Below are positions 44,489-53,628 of a DNA stretch of 64,000 nt, in pieces. The stretch covers positions 48,433 to 112,432 of the forward strand of contig NZ_PTIY01000013.1 of assembly GCF_002934365.1 (NCBI RefSeq). The letters run 5' to 3'. Position numbers and translations under genes: made by a program. This DNA comes from Methylobacter tundripaludum (GTDB lineage: Bacteria > Pseudomonadota > Gammaproteobacteria > Methylococcales > Methylomonadaceae). Under the pieces are notes generated by a model. The model worked only from the letters and a program-made list of their open reading frames with translations, was not told the origin of the DNA and did no database searches. The stretch's first letter is position 1. Every line of letters begins with the position of its first letter.

Positions 44489-45823
44489 ATGCAGACAAAC
44501 CCAACAAACAAAACGCCGTCATTTTCCAGCCTGGAACTCGATGAGCAACTGCTGTCGGCAGTTAAAAAAATGGGCTTTGAACAGCCCACGCCCGTACAAC
44601 TACAGTCGATCCCCCTGGCTCTGGAACACAAAGACCTGCTGGTCAGCGCCGAAACCGGCAGCGGCAAAACCGCCGCATTCCTGCTGGCTGCGCTGCATCA
44701 TCTGCTAACCCTGCCCTCCGCAAAATCCGGCACAAGAGTCTTGGTGCTGACCCCGACCCGCGAATTGGCCCAGCAGATTTTTAAGCACTGCCAACAATTG
44801 ACTGAATTTACCGACCTGAAAACCGGCCTGATCACAGGCGGCGATGATTTCAGGCTGCAACAAAATATGCTGCGCAGAAACACGGAAATCGTCATTGCGA
44901 CTCCAGGCAGAGTATTGGAACTGATGGAGCAAGAGATACCGGACTTCAGTAACCTGGAAGTGTTGATATTGGATGAAGCCGATCGCATGCTGGATATGGG
45001 CTTTAGCGAAGACGTACTGACCATCGCCAACAGCTGCAACGCTACGCGGCAAACCCTGCTGTTTTCGGCCACCTTGACGCATTTCGGCGTCATCAAAATG
45101 GCTGACAAGGTGCTGAAAAATCATGAAGTCGTCGCCTTAAATACGCTGCATGACGGACACCGCAACATCGAACAGCAAATTGTGCTGGCCGACGATAATG
45201 ATCATAAACAAAAGCTGCTGGCCTGGCTGCTGCAAAATGAAACCTATGACAAGGCGCTGGTCTTCACCAACAGCCGGATTCAGGCGGACGCTCTTCGCGG
45301 GCCGCTACGCGGACAAAAACTCCGTGTCGGTGTGCTGCATGGAGAAATGGATCAAAAAGACCGCAACCGGATGATGGAATTATTCCGCGAAGGCCAAGTC
45401 AAGGTCATGATTGCTACCGACCTTGCCGCCCGAGGCCTGGACATCAAGGGTATTAATCTGGTCATCAATTTTGATGTGCCGAGAAACGGCATCAATTATA
45501 TCCATCGCATAGGACGGACAGGCCGGGTCGATGAACTGGGCCTGACCATTGCGCTGGTAAAACACACCGAATGGAATTTGATGTCCGGCATTGAGCGTTT
45601 TTTGAAACAGAAGTTCAAACACCGCAGCATTAAAGAGTTGGAAGGCAAGTATAAAGGCCCTAAAAAACTCAAGGCTTCAGGAAAGGCGACTGGCGGCAAA
45701 AAGAAAATAGAACCTAAAAAAGCAGCCGCCGAAAAAGTCAAAATACGCCACAGGGACAAGAAAAATATCGGAAAAAGACGGGTGCCGACCGCTAAGCCGG
45801 ACATAGAAAACAATCGTCCATAA
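44489..45823 (+). CDS. srmB: DEAD-box RNA helicase, SrmB-like
   Basis: A 444-residue ATP-dependent RNA helicase. Motifs in order: GFEQPTPVQLQSIPLAL (Q), AETGSGKTAAFLL (I), PTRELAQQ (Ia), TPGRVLE (Ib), LDEADRMLDMGF (II), FSATLTHF (III), FTNSRIQADAL (IV), IATDLAARGLDIKGINLVIN (V) and HRIGRTGR (VI). The C-terminal tail is Lys-rich. Overall resemblance is to SrmB, which helps large-subunit ribosome assembly; RhlE-type roles cannot be excluded. It is monocistronic, with a terminator right after the stop. Confidence 0.9.
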   Translation: MQTNPTNKTPSFSSLELDEQLLSAVKKMGFEQPTPVQLQSIPLALEHKDLLVSAETGSGKTAAFLLAALHHLLTLPSAKSGTRVLVLTPTRELAQQIFKHCQQLTEFTDLKTGLITGGDDFRLQQNMLRRNTEIVIATPGRVLELMEQEIPDFSNLEVLILDEADRMLDMGFSEDVLTIANSCNATRQTLLFSATLTHFGVIKMADKVLKNHEVVALNTLHDGHRNIEQQIVLADDNDHKQKLLAWLLQNETYDKALVFTNSRIQADALRGPLRGQKLRVGVLHGEMDQKDRNRMMELFREGQVKVMIATDLAARGLDIKGINLVINFDVPRNGINYIHRIGRTGRVDELGLTIALVKHTEWNLMSGIERFLKQKFKHRSIKELEGKYKGPKKLKASGKATGGKKKIEPKKAAAEKVKIRHRDKKNIGKRRVPTAKPDIENNRP

Positions 45824-45867
45824 AAAAGGCCCCATTTGCAATCTGCTGTTGCGAATGGGGCCTTTTT
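45822..45867. terminator. strong terminator after the helicase gene
   Basis: AAAAAAGGCCCCATTTGCAA pairs with TTGCGAATGGGGCCTTTTT with one mismatch around a 7-base loop. Confidence 0.93.
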
Positions 45868-45938
45868 GTTTGCGGTCACCGAAGTTAACGCATTGCCTAC
45901 GAATGTGGTAAGGGGCGTAAAGCTTTGCCTATAAAACG

Positions 45939-46328
45939 TTAAGAAAGTTTAGCCACAACTTGCTTGACCAAGTTATCCGGCTTAAAAGGTTTTACAATAT
46001 ATGAGGTTATTCCGGCCATAATGGCTTCCTTTACCTTGTCGCCTTCGGACGAAGACGTCAGCATTATCCAGGGCGGCGTTTCTAATTTGGCGTCGTCTTT
46101 TACTGTCTTATACAAATCAAGACCGCTCATACCCGGCATGTTCCAATCACAGACCACGATATTAATCTTTACCTTTCTCATCATCAGCAATGCTTCTTCA
46201 CCACCCGGCGCATCAAAAACGTGGGTAAATCCGGCCTCGCGCAGAATAGCTTTGGTTAGTGTCCGCATTGAAGCTGCATCATCTACAATCAGAATCTTTT
46301 TCTGTAGCAATTCTTGTGATATGTCCAT
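45939..46328 (-). CDS. stand-alone CheY-like response regulator
   Basis: A 129-residue receiver domain with no output domain. Phosphorylation-site residues are complete: D16/D17 in LIVDDAASMR, D61 in VVCDWNMPGMSG, T91 in IMLTSSSEGD and K113 in YIVKPFKPDN. Its DWNMPGMSG and LEAGFTHV-like lines resemble chemotaxis CheY. No histidine kinase or chemotaxis gene is nearby, so the partner is unknown. Confidence 0.92.
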   Translation of the reverse strand: MDISQELLQKKILIVDDAASMRTLTKAILREAGFTHVFDAPGGEEALLMMRKVKINIVVCDWNMPGMSGLDLYKTVKDDAKLETPPWIMLTSSSEGDKVKEAIMAGITSYIVKPFKPDNLVKQVVAKLS

Positions 46329-46437
46329 TCTTGTTCCAAATTACAGGTATTATGAGCACTGCAGTACTTAATCGGAATATTCTACAAGAACTCAAGGTAT
46401 CCGACAATATATTGTAAGCATAATACCATGCAGTTCA

Positions 46438-46653
46438 TTATTTACGAAAAAACAGATTAAAAATTAGCGTCAAAATAATACTGACAACAAACATAGAGGT
46501 AATCGGGATAAACACGAACCGCTGCTCGTCCTCAACACGTATATCGCCGGGCAACTTGCCAAACCAGCCGATCAGCCAGGGCGCGTAACTAACCGTGAGC
46601 CCGATAATCGCTAAAATAACGCCAATAACCGTCAGTAATTTTCCTAGCGCCAT
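46438..46653 (-). CDS. DUF2905 small membrane protein
   Basis: A 71-residue protein of the DUF2905 family: two membrane helices (LLTVIGVILAIIGLTVSYAP and FVFIPITSMFVVSIILTLIF) joined by GWFGKLPGDIRVEDEQRF, the family signature LPGDI. The function is unknown. GGGGAGG before the ATG at 46653 sets the start. It diverges from the flavoprotein gene. Confidence 0.88.
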   Translation of the reverse strand: MALGKLLTVIGVILAIIGLTVSYAPWLIGWFGKLPGDIRVEDEQRFVFIPITSMFVVSIILTLIFNLFFRK

Positions 46654-46795
46654 TTGCAACCTCCCCTTTTTGACCTGCTTGCACAAACGCACGGTGCAGC
46701 TAACAAGAAAAACTGCGTTAAGGTAAAATAAAACATCATCATACGCCACCGGCAAAACAATCGGTTCTGTCAGGAACCAATCGGAAATACATTAC

Positions 46796-48403
46796 ATGTT
46801 GAGAATCACTGAACTTAAACTCCCGCTCGATCACCCTGAAGACCAACTCAAAACAGCGATACTTGAGCGGCTTGGCCTCAGCGCGGAAGAGCTGATCGCT
46901 TACACCATATTCCGCCAAGGTTATGATGCCCGCAAGCGCAATGCGATCCTGCTTGTTTACACCGTTGATGTAGAAACCAAAAACGAACAGGCTATTCTTA
47001 AGCGCCTGCAAAACGACCCGCACATTTCTGCAACACCGGACACCACTTACCGTATTGTAACCCAAGCGCCAAAGAATCTGGCGCAACGCCCCGTGATCAT
47101 CGGCACAGGGCCGTGCGGGCTGTTTGCCGGCTTGATTCTGGCTCAAATGGGTTTTAAACCGATCATTCTGGAGCGGGGAAAAGAGGTACGGGAACGCACC
47201 AAAGACACGTTCGGCCTTTGGCGTAAAAGCCGGTTCAACCCCGAGTCCAATGTACAGTTCGGCGAAGGCGGCGCCGGAACCTTTTCCGACGGCAAGCTTC
47301 ATACCCAGATCAAGGACCCGAATCACTACGGACGCAAGGTGCTGACCGAACTGGTCAAAGCCGGCGCACCGGCCGAAATCCTCCATGTCAGCAAGCCTCA
47401 TATCGGCACATTCAGGCTGGTAGGCGTAGTGGAACAGATACGAGAAACCATCGAGTCGTTAGGCGGAGAAATCCGCTTCCAGAACCGGGTTGACGACATC
47501 CTTATCGATAACGGACAGGTGCGTGGCGTGGTGCTCGCCGGCGGCGAAACCATTAACACCCATCATGTGCTGCTGGCGGTCGGGCATAGCGCTCGCGACA
47601 CCTTCAAAATGCTCTATGACCGAGGCGTTTACATTGAAGCCAAACCTTTTTCTATCGGCTTTCGCATAGAACATCCGCAATCCCTGATCGACAGCTGCCG
47701 GTTCGGCGGCAATGCCGGGCATCCGTTGCTGGGCGCCGCCGATTACAAACTGGTCCATCACTGTAAAAACGGACGCTCCGTGTACAGCTTTTGCATGTGC
47801 CCAGGCGGCACTGTCGTGGCTGCAACTTCAGAGGCGGGACATGTTGTCACCAACGGCATGAGCCAATACTCGCGCAACGAGCGTAACGCCAACAGCGGCA
47901 TTGTCGTCGGCATCACCGCTGACGATTATCCCGGTCATCCGTTGGCGGGCATCGATTTCCAACGCCGCCTGGAAGCTGGCGCGTTCAAGTTGGGCGGAGA
48001 AACCTACGAAGCGCCGGGGCAACTGGTTGGCGACTTTCTCGCCAAACGCCCCTCAACACAGCTGGGTACGGTACAGCCCTCCTATGCACCGGGCGTACAC
48101 TTATGCGATCTCAGCTCGGCCTTGCCCGATTATGCGATAGCTGCGATACGCGAAGCTATCCCGGCTTTCGATAAAAAAATAAAAGGCTTTGCGATGCATG
48201 ACGCTGTATTGACCGGGGTCGAAACCCGCACCTCATCGCCTATCCGAATCAAACGCAATGACCATTTCCAAAGCCTGAATACCAAAGGACTCTATCCGGC
48301 CGGGGAAGGCGCGGGCTATGCCGGAGGGATTCTTTCTGCGGCTGTCGACGGCATCAAAGTTGCCGAGGCATTGGCGCTGGACATGATCCGATCAATCGCG
48401 TAA
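46796..48403 (+). CDS. FAD-dependent dehydrogenase/oxidoreductase
   Basis: A 535-residue cytoplasmic flavoprotein of the family annotated as NAD(P)/FAD-dependent oxidoreductase. The N-terminal ~90 residues form a distinct domain (TELKLPLDHPEDQLKTAILE). The Rossmann dinucleotide motif is PVIIGTGPCGLFAGLILAQM, then VQFGEGGAGTFSDGKLHTQI and a second FAD signature near the C-terminus (GLYPAGEGAGYAGGILSAAV then DGIKVAEAL). Substrate and partner are unknown. trhO follows 47 bp downstream. Confidence 0.88.
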   Translation: MLRITELKLPLDHPEDQLKTAILERLGLSAEELIAYTIFRQGYDARKRNAILLVYTVDVETKNEQAILKRLQNDPHISATPDTTYRIVTQAPKNLAQRPVIIGTGPCGLFAGLILAQMGFKPIILERGKEVRERTKDTFGLWRKSRFNPESNVQFGEGGAGTFSDGKLHTQIKDPNHYGRKVLTELVKAGAPAEILHVSKPHIGTFRLVGVVEQIRETIESLGGEIRFQNRVDDILIDNGQVRGVVLAGGETINTHHVLLAVGHSARDTFKMLYDRGVYIEAKPFSIGFRIEHPQSLIDSCRFGGNAGHPLLGAADYKLVHHCKNGRSVYSFCMCPGGTVVAATSEAGHVVTNGMSQYSRNERNANSGIVVGITADDYPGHPLAGIDFQRRLEAGAFKLGGETYEAPGQLVGDFLAKRPSTQLGTVQPSYAPGVHLCDLSSALPDYAIAAIREAIPAFDKKIKGFAMHDAVLTGVETRTSSPIRIKRNDHFQSLNTKGLYPAGEGAGYAGGILSAAVDGIKVAEALALDMIRSIA

Positions 48404-48450
48404 TCACTACATAACCGGATTTACGTTCCGGTCCGCAACAAGGAATCATA

Positions 48451-49428
48451 ATGTCCCACATAGTCGTTTGTGCCCTGTACAAATTTGTCACCCTGGAAAA
48501 TTACCAGGCTTTGCGCCAACCCCTGCATGAGGTCATGGAAGCCAATCAGGTTCGCGGCACCTTGTTGCTGGCCGGCGAGGGCATCAACGGCACGATAGCC
48601 GGGTCACGCCAAGCCATCGACACAGTGCTGGATTGGCTGCGTAGCGACCCTCGCCTGACGGACATTGACCACAAGGAATCGTTGACCGACAAACCGCCGT
48701 TCAACCGAACCAAAGTCAAACTCAAAAAAGAAATAGTGACGATGGGCGTCGAAGGCATCGACCCCAAGCGCGTGGTCGGTACTTATGTCAGCCCTGAAGA
48801 TTGGAACAAACTGATCTCCGATCCTGAGGTCATACTGGTGGACACCCGCAACGACTACGAATTTAAAGTCGGCACCTTCAAAAACGCGATTAACCCGAAT
48901 ACGGCCAGCTTTCGGGAGTTCCCCCGGTACGTTAAAGAAAACCTCGACCCCGAAAAACACAAAAAAGTCGCGATGTTCTGCACCGGCGGCATCCGCTGCG
49001 AAAAATCCACGGCCTTCTTAAAAGAACAGGGCTTTGCCGAGGTTTATCATCTCAAAGGCGGGATATTAAAGTACCTGGAAGAAGTCCCCGCACAAGAAAC
49101 GCTTTGGGAAGGCGAATGCTTTGTCTTCGACGAGCGGGTAACGGTTAATCTCCAGCTTGAAAAAGGCGTTTACGACCAATGCAACGCCTGCCGCCTGCCA
49201 ATCACCGAAGCCGATAAAGCCAGCGACAAATATCAGCAAGGCGTTAGCTGTCCTCATTGTTACGATAAAATCACCGCTGAACGGAAAACCCGTTTCATAG
49301 AGCGCGAAAAACAAATAGAACTAGCCAAAAAGCGCGGTGAAGCTCATATCGGCGCAGATGCCGCCAAGACGCTGGTGCAAAAACGGGTAGCCAAACTGCA
49401 ACGGCGGCAACGAGCGACAGAAGACTAA
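48451..49428 (+). CDS. trhO: tRNA uridine(34) hydroxylase, rhodanese domain
   Basis: A 325-residue TrhO/YceA protein, which hydroxylates uridine 34 of certain tRNAs. The N-terminal acylphosphatase-like domain has [15 protein letters not shown]. The rhodanese domain (~110-215) carries C177 and C183 in [15 protein letters not shown]. The C-terminal part has a zinc-binding type cluster (QCNACRLPI, then VSCPHCYDK). Length and motif order match the family. It is next to a flavoprotein gene on the same strand. Confidence 0.93.
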   Translation: MSHIVVCALYKFVTLENYQALRQPLHEVMEANQVRGTLLLAGEGINGTIAGSRQAIDTVLDWLRSDPRLTDIDHKESLTDKPPFNRTKVKLKKEIVTMGVEGIDPKRVVGTYVSPEDWNKLISDPEVILVDTRNDYEFKVGTFKNAINPNTASFREFPRYVKENLDPEKHKKVAMFCTGGIRCEKSTAFLKEQGFAEVYHLKGGILKYLEEVPAQETLWEGECFVFDERVTVNLQLEKGVYDQCNACRLPITEADKASDKYQQGVSCPHCYDKITAERKTRFIEREKQIELAKKRGEAHIGADAAKTLVQKRVAKLQRRQRATED

Positions 49429-49480
49429 AACTTGATTAGCTGTTTAGTCCCACAATCAGCAAATAATCTCAGTCTCGCGG

Positions 49481-49497
49481 GGTACGCTGTGCGTACC
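49481..49497. repeat. GGTACGC-type dispersed palindrome, copy 1
   Basis: GGTACGC-TGT-GCGTACC. Its exact inverse occurs at 58049-58065, on the other side of the nir cluster. Confidence 0.8.
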
Positions 49498-49575
49498 TTT
49501 CAGAGTTCGATAAATAGACACGGCGGACAGTCTGAAGCGCGTGGAGAGTTTTACCAATTGAGTTGAATTCATCAA

Positions 49576-49820
49576 GGCGTGTCCGCTTCAACAGCACTAT
49601 AATTCCATAGCAAGGCAATTTATGGGGAAAACTAAGAACTTTACCGGAGAAAATTTCCGGGCCCGAGGTTGTTTTGTATCGGCGGCGGGACTGGATAAAA
49701 ATGTTGTTAGGGCGTATATAGGGCGCTAGAAAAAGAAAAGCACAACTCAGTTTGTGGAAATAAAAATAATCGCCTTTAGGCGGCTCATGAACATCCCCCT
49801 TTGAGGGGCTAACAATAATA
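49576..49820 (+). pseudogene. IS200/IS605-type TnpA remnant with right-end hairpin
   Basis: Translating from about 49600 gives QQHYNSIARQFMGKTKNF then TGENFRARGCFVSAAGLDKN and VVRAYIGR, which corresponds to the C-terminal half of IS200-type Y1 transposases (their FWARGYFVSTVG and VIRxYI). The N-terminal part with the HUH motif is missing. About 80 bp later a hairpin with CCCCCTTTGAGGGG and further AGCCCC (about 49794-49828) fits an IS200-type right end. The element is dead. Confidence 0.7.
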
Positions 49821-49965
49821 AAGCCCCTGGCAAAACCGGTCCGCCATTACCCTGCCGGCCTTTCAAAAACAGGAACGCCAACCGTCAACGCCGGAAATGT
49901 CGTTACAGATATTACATGATGCAAAACAACAAATTGCAGCAACCATGAATTTTTCTCGTATTAAA

Positions 49966-49981
49966 CAAGCATGATTGCTTG
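49966..49981. promoter_or_regulatory. palindrome upstream of the nir cluster
   Basis: CAAGCA-TGAT-TGCTTG, 57 bp before the nirS start codon. It is a possible regulator site, but does not match the FNR consensus. Confidence 0.45.
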
Positions 49982-50037
49982 AGCTTTCCAACCATACACG
50001 ATAATATTGATTCAATACTACATTGGAGACCAACATA

Positions 50038-51615
50038 ATGACTACAAAAAAACGCCTACCCAAGTCAGTCCTTCTCGGCTTAGCCGCTATTATTTTACCT
50101 TTTGGTGTACAGGCAAGCTCTGATACATCCAAAAACATGCACCAGCTATACGAAGATAATTGCGCCAGTTGTCACGGCTCGGACCATGGCGGGTTTATTG
50201 CTCCCGGCTTGAATGCCGATAGTTTGAAAGGCCGCAGTCCTACGGCTTTACGCAGTCTGATCATGACCGGAAGTTTCGACACCTTGATGCCTCCGTTCTA
50301 CGGTCGTTTATCGGATGACGAAATCCGCGGCTTGGTCAAACATCTGCAAACCACGCCAAAACAGGCCAACCCAGCCTGGACCCTTGACGACATCAAGGCG
50401 TCGATCAAAGTGTATGTCAAGGACGAAAGCACCCTGCCCGCAAAGCCCACCTACGCAATCAACAGTATGGATGATGTAATCGGCGTGGCGGCTCGCGGCA
50501 AATACGGGCGCGGCTCAGGCTCCAAGGCGGTGTTCATCAACAGCGTTACCCACAAACAAATCGGCGAAGTCGCCACCGGCACCGCCGCGCACATTATCGA
50601 CTATAACCCCGCCAACCCGCGTTGGGCTTATGTAAAAACCGATACGGCGGAAATCTTTAAAGTCGATTTATATTCGATGCAAGCGGTGCGCAGCGTTAAA
50701 ACCGGATTCAACGGACCAGGGCTGGGCGTTTCCCGCGACGGCAAATACATCATGGCGGGTTCTTATGTACCGCACAACGCCGTTATCCTTAATGCCGACA
50801 CCTTGGAACCGTTGAAAACCTTCGAACTGGAAGGCATCGACCCGGATGGCAAAATGGTCTCCTCCGATTCCGGCATGATCATCGGCACGCCGTTTGACGA
50901 TATTTTCGCCATCGCCCTGGAAAACGCCGGTCAAGTTTGGGTGGTTGACTTAAAAGAAGGCTTTCCGGTCACTAAAATAGAAAACGTCGGACGCCATTTG
51001 CATGACGCCTTCCTGTCCCATGGCGGTAAAAAACTCATGGTTGCTTCTTATGATGACAGCATCGTTACCGCGATTGATCTAAAAGACCGCAAAATCATCA
51101 AAAAACTGGAAGCCGGTTGCGTGCCTCACGTTGGTGGCGGGGCTGCGGTTGAAGTTGACGGCCGCACGCTCGGTTTCGGCACCAACTTCGGCGACTGCGA
51201 CAAAGAAGTGGTCAGCGTCTGGGATTTGGACAAAATGGAAGTGGTCAAGCAGGTTCCTGTTTCCGGCGGCACCGAGTCCCCAGCAGCTCACGCCAATGCG
51301 CCTTATGTCGCGGTGGACATCATCTCTAAAGACCGTCGCGCCCGCACCATCCAGCTGATCGACAAGCTTACCCTGGAAGTCGTTAAAACCCTGGATGTAG
51401 GCGGACATGCTTATTTCCCTGAATACAGCGCCGACGGCAAGTTCCTGTATGTCAGCGCCGGTTACAGCGGAGATGAGGTCGTCGTCTATGATTCCACCTC
51501 ATTGCAAAAAGTCGCCTCCGTAGCCATGGAAAGCCCGGCCGGTATCTTTTCTCACGGCCGCGTCAGATACATGACTCGCGGTCTTTCTCCTGACGAGATG
51601 AAAGGAGCAAAATAA
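50038..51615 (+). CDS. nirS: cytochrome cd1 (NirS-like) nitrite reductase family protein
   Basis: A 525-residue periplasmic cytochrome cd1. Signal peptide (LGLAAIILPFGVQA) and a cytochrome c domain with CASCH at 42-46 precede an eight-bladed propeller for heme d1. H185 (TGTAAHIIDY) fits the axial d1 ligand. H322 (RHLHDAF) and H364 (CVPHVGGG) are 42 residues apart, as are the two active-site histidines of P. aeruginosa NirS, so NO-forming nitrite reduction is plausible. The rest is divergent, and a NirN-like role is the alternative. The ATG at 50038 has GGAG upstream; a TTG at 50023 is less likely. Its stop overlaps the next start (TAATG). Confidence 0.82.
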   Translation: MTTKKRLPKSVLLGLAAIILPFGVQASSDTSKNMHQLYEDNCASCHGSDHGGFIAPGLNADSLKGRSPTALRSLIMTGSFDTLMPPFYGRLSDDEIRGLVKHLQTTPKQANPAWTLDDIKASIKVYVKDESTLPAKPTYAINSMDDVIGVAARGKYGRGSGSKAVFINSVTHKQIGEVATGTAAHIIDYNPANPRWAYVKTDTAEIFKVDLYSMQAVRSVKTGFNGPGLGVSRDGKYIMAGSYVPHNAVILNADTLEPLKTFELEGIDPDGKMVSSDSGMIIGTPFDDIFAIALENAGQVWVVDLKEGFPVTKIENVGRHLHDAFLSHGGKKLMVASYDDSIVTAIDLKDRKIIKKLEAGCVPHVGGGAAVEVDGRTLGFGTNFGDCDKEVVSVWDLDKMEVVKQVPVSGGTESPAAHANAPYVAVDIISKDRRARTIQLIDKLTLEVVKTLDVGGHAYFPEYSADGKFLYVSAGYSGDEVVVYDSTSLQKVASVAMESPAGIFSHGRVRYMTRGLSPDEMKGAK

Positions 51616-51926
51616 TGAGACTATCAACTCTTACAGGATCGTTGATATTAGGCTTGATGTCCGCCCAAAGCGTCAATGCGGCCAGCATTTATGCGGGCGA
51701 GGCCAAAGCGGCGGCGGTTTGTTCGCAATGTCACGGCATTAGAACGCCTTCAGCCGACGCGCCTTTTCCGCCGTTGGCCGGACGCGATGCGGATTACTTG
51801 AAAACGGCGCTAAAACAGTACCGGGATAAAACCCGCAAGTCCGACATTATGAATGCTATCGCCGGTTCCTTAAGCGATGACGATATTAGTAATGTTGCGA
51901 TGTACTATGGCAGGCTAAAACCGTAA
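51615..51926 (+). CDS. periplasmic cytochrome c (NirM position)
   Basis: A 103-residue monoheme cytochrome c. Signal peptide (LILGLMSAQSVNA), heme motif CSQCHG, then FPPLAGRDADYLKTALKQYR and IAGSLSDDDISNVAMYYGRL, a pattern closer to c4/c553-type cytochromes than to the c551 encoded by nirM. It holds the nirM position and probably donates electrons to the cd1 enzyme. AAAGGAG precedes its ATG, which overlaps the nirS stop. Confidence 0.88.
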   Translation: MRLSTLTGSLILGLMSAQSVNAASIYAGEAKAAAVCSQCHGIRTPSADAPFPPLAGRDADYLKTALKQYRDKTRKSDIMNAIAGSLSDDDISNVAMYYGRLKP

Positions 51927-51931
51927 CATCG

Positions 51932-52252
51932 ATGAAAAAACTGCCGCTTTTAATGTTGGTTATGACAGCTGTTTTAGCCAAAGCCGGCCTGGCCGGCGAG
52001 CCGTCTCAGGAAAGGCAAAGCACGCTGCGCAACATGCTCAATCATGATTGCGGAGCGTGTCATGGACTGACATTAAAAGGCGGCCTTGGCCCTGCCCTGT
52101 TGCCCGAAGTATTGGCCGGGAAGCCCGATGATTTTTTAATTTCAACCATTCTTAACGGTCGAGAAGGAACCGCCATGCCGCCTTGGCAGCCGTTTATGAA
52201 TCGGGATGAGGCTGCTTGGCTGGTTGGGGTTTTGCGGAAGCCTGAGCATTAA
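51932..52252 (+). CDS. nirC: cytochrome c NirC
   Basis: A 106-residue monoheme cytochrome c. Signal peptide (MLVMTAVLAKAGLA), then CGACHGLTLKGGLGPALLPE, then STILNGREGTAMPPWQPFM, which closely follows NirC of Pseudomonas (GLGP and GTAMPPW). NirC can pass electrons to NirS and is linked to heme d1 maturation. It starts 5 bp after the preceding cytochrome gene. Confidence 0.9.
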   Translation: MKKLPLLMLVMTAVLAKAGLAGEPSQERQSTLRNMLNHDCGACHGLTLKGGLGPALLPEVLAGKPDDFLISTILNGREGTAMPPWQPFMNRDEAAWLVGVLRKPEH

Positions 52253-52278
52253 AAATCGATTTTTATTACGCATTTTTC

Positions 52279-52335
52279 TCACCACGAAGGCACGAAGATC
52301 ACGAAGTCTATTTTTCTTCGTGATCTTCGTGGTGA
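52279..52335. repeat. CACGAAG-type hairpin repeat between nirC and nirF
   Basis: TCACCACGAAG and inner CACGAAGATCACGAAG pair with CTTCGTGATCTTCGTGGTGA. Further right in the same 208-bp gap lie CCCTTCGACAAGCTCAGGGC (about 52390-52411) and ATTCCGGCCTACGCTGGAAT (about 52428-52448), two widely dispersed palindromic repeats. Confidence 0.75.
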
Positions 52336-52460
52336 ATAAAAAACACAGCAAACACCACACGAATTCACCGGAAACGCCACCTCGCGCTACGCCCTTCGAC
52401 AAGCTCAGGGCAGGCTTGGGTGGTCTTATTCCGGCCTACGCTGGAATAACACATATACCT

Positions 52461-53624
52461 ATGATTAAGCTACTCCCTCTTATAGCCCTGCTATTCTCCC
52501 TCAACGCCATCGCAGAACCCCGCGCCACCGGCGACCTGGGCATCGTGATCGAACGGGAAGACGGCAATGCGCTGATCATCAACACCACCGAGCATAAACG
52601 CTTAGCCAAGATCGAAAAACTGGGCGATTTGTCCCACGCTTCCGTGGTTTTCTCCCGCGACCAGCGTTACGCCTATGTTTTCGGCCGCGACGGGGGCTTG
52701 ACCAAAATCGATATGCTCAAGGATGCCATCGACAAGCGCATCATCCAGGCCGGCAACAGCATCGGCGGTGCTATTTCCCAGGACGGAAAATTAATCGCCG
52801 TGTCCAACTACACACCCGGCGGCGTTAAGGTTTTTTCAGCCGAAACGCTGGAACTGGTTGCCGACATTCCTTCCGACTACGGCGAGGGGCTGCGCTCCAA
52901 AGTGGTCGGCCTGGTTGACGCCCCAGGACAGCGCTTTGTATTTTCGCTGTTCGATGCCGGTGAAATATGGATGGCCGACTTTAAAAATCCCAAAGCGCCG
53001 GTCATTAAAAAATTCCCGAACATCGGCAAACAGCCTTACGACGCGTTAATGTCGCCGGACGGACACTACTATATCGCCGGTTTGTTTGGCGAACCCGGAC
53101 TGGCATTGCTGGATTTATGGAACACCGAGGCTGGAGTCAAACACATATTGCCCGACTACGGCAAAGACGATGAAAAACTGCCTGTTTATAAAATGCCGCA
53201 TCTTGAAGGCTGGGCGGTAGCCGGCGACTACGTGTTTGCACCCGCGATAGGCCAGCACAAGGTTCTGGTCATCGACAAGAACACCTGGGAACTGCATGAC
53301 ACCATAGCGGTCGCAGGGCAACCGGTCTTTGTGATGGCAAGGCCCGATGCGCGGCACGTCTGGGTTAACTTCGCCTTCCCCGACAATCATCAGGTGCAGA
53401 TTATCGACGTCAAAGACCTGTCCCTGCACAAAACCTTGTCGCCCGGAAAAGGCGTTCTGCACATGGAATTCACGCCGCGCGGCGAGCAAGTCTGGGTTGC
53501 GCTAAGAGACGACAACCAGCTTGTGGTTTACGACACGGACACCTTGCAGGAAATCACCCGCCTACCCGCCAACAAACCCAACGGCATTTTCTTTAGCTCG
53601 CGCGCGCATAAAATCGGTTTATAA
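52461..53624 (+). CDS. nirF: heme d1 biosynthesis protein NirF
   Basis: A 387-residue seven- or eight-bladed propeller protein needed for the last steps of heme d1 synthesis. Signal peptide (LLPLIALLFSLNAIA), then GDLSHASVVFSRDQRYAYVF, GRDGGLTKIDM, GNSIGGAISQDGKLIAVSNY, SKVVGLVDAPGQRF, YDALMSPDGHYYIAGLFGEP, LPVYKMPHLEGWA and the end PNGIFFSSRAHKIGL, all matching NirF strongly. The conserved His is in LSHASVV. The frame is open 85 codons upstream through repeats; the ATG at 52461 gives the signal peptide, although no strong ribosome site is visible. Confidence 0.94.
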   Translation: MIKLLPLIALLFSLNAIAEPRATGDLGIVIEREDGNALIINTTEHKRLAKIEKLGDLSHASVVFSRDQRYAYVFGRDGGLTKIDMLKDAIDKRIIQAGNSIGGAISQDGKLIAVSNYTPGGVKVFSAETLELVADIPSDYGEGLRSKVVGLVDAPGQRFVFSLFDAGEIWMADFKNPKAPVIKKFPNIGKQPYDALMSPDGHYYIAGLFGEPGLALLDLWNTEAGVKHILPDYGKDDEKLPVYKMPHLEGWAVAGDYVFAPAIGQHKVLVIDKNTWELHDTIAVAGQPVFVMARPDARHVWVNFAFPDNHQVQIIDVKDLSLHKTLSPGKGVLHMEFTPRGEQVWVALRDDNQLVVYDTDTLQEITRLPANKPNGIFFSSRAHKIGL

Positions 53625-53628
53625 ACCC

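Larger units (their letters stand above)
49429..50037. other. 609-bp gap before the nir cluster with repeat, IS remnant and palindrome
   Basis: It holds a GGTACGC palindrome (49481-49497), a decayed IS200/IS605-type transposase piece with the right-end hairpin (49576-49820) and a 16-bp palindrome (49966-49981) near the nirS start. No intact gene is supported. Confidence 0.7.

Noticed and set aside
50008..50016. FNR/Dnr-type box upstream of nirS
   Set aside because: TTGATTCAA is a short palindrome, but it lacks the TTGAT-N4-ATCAA spacing.
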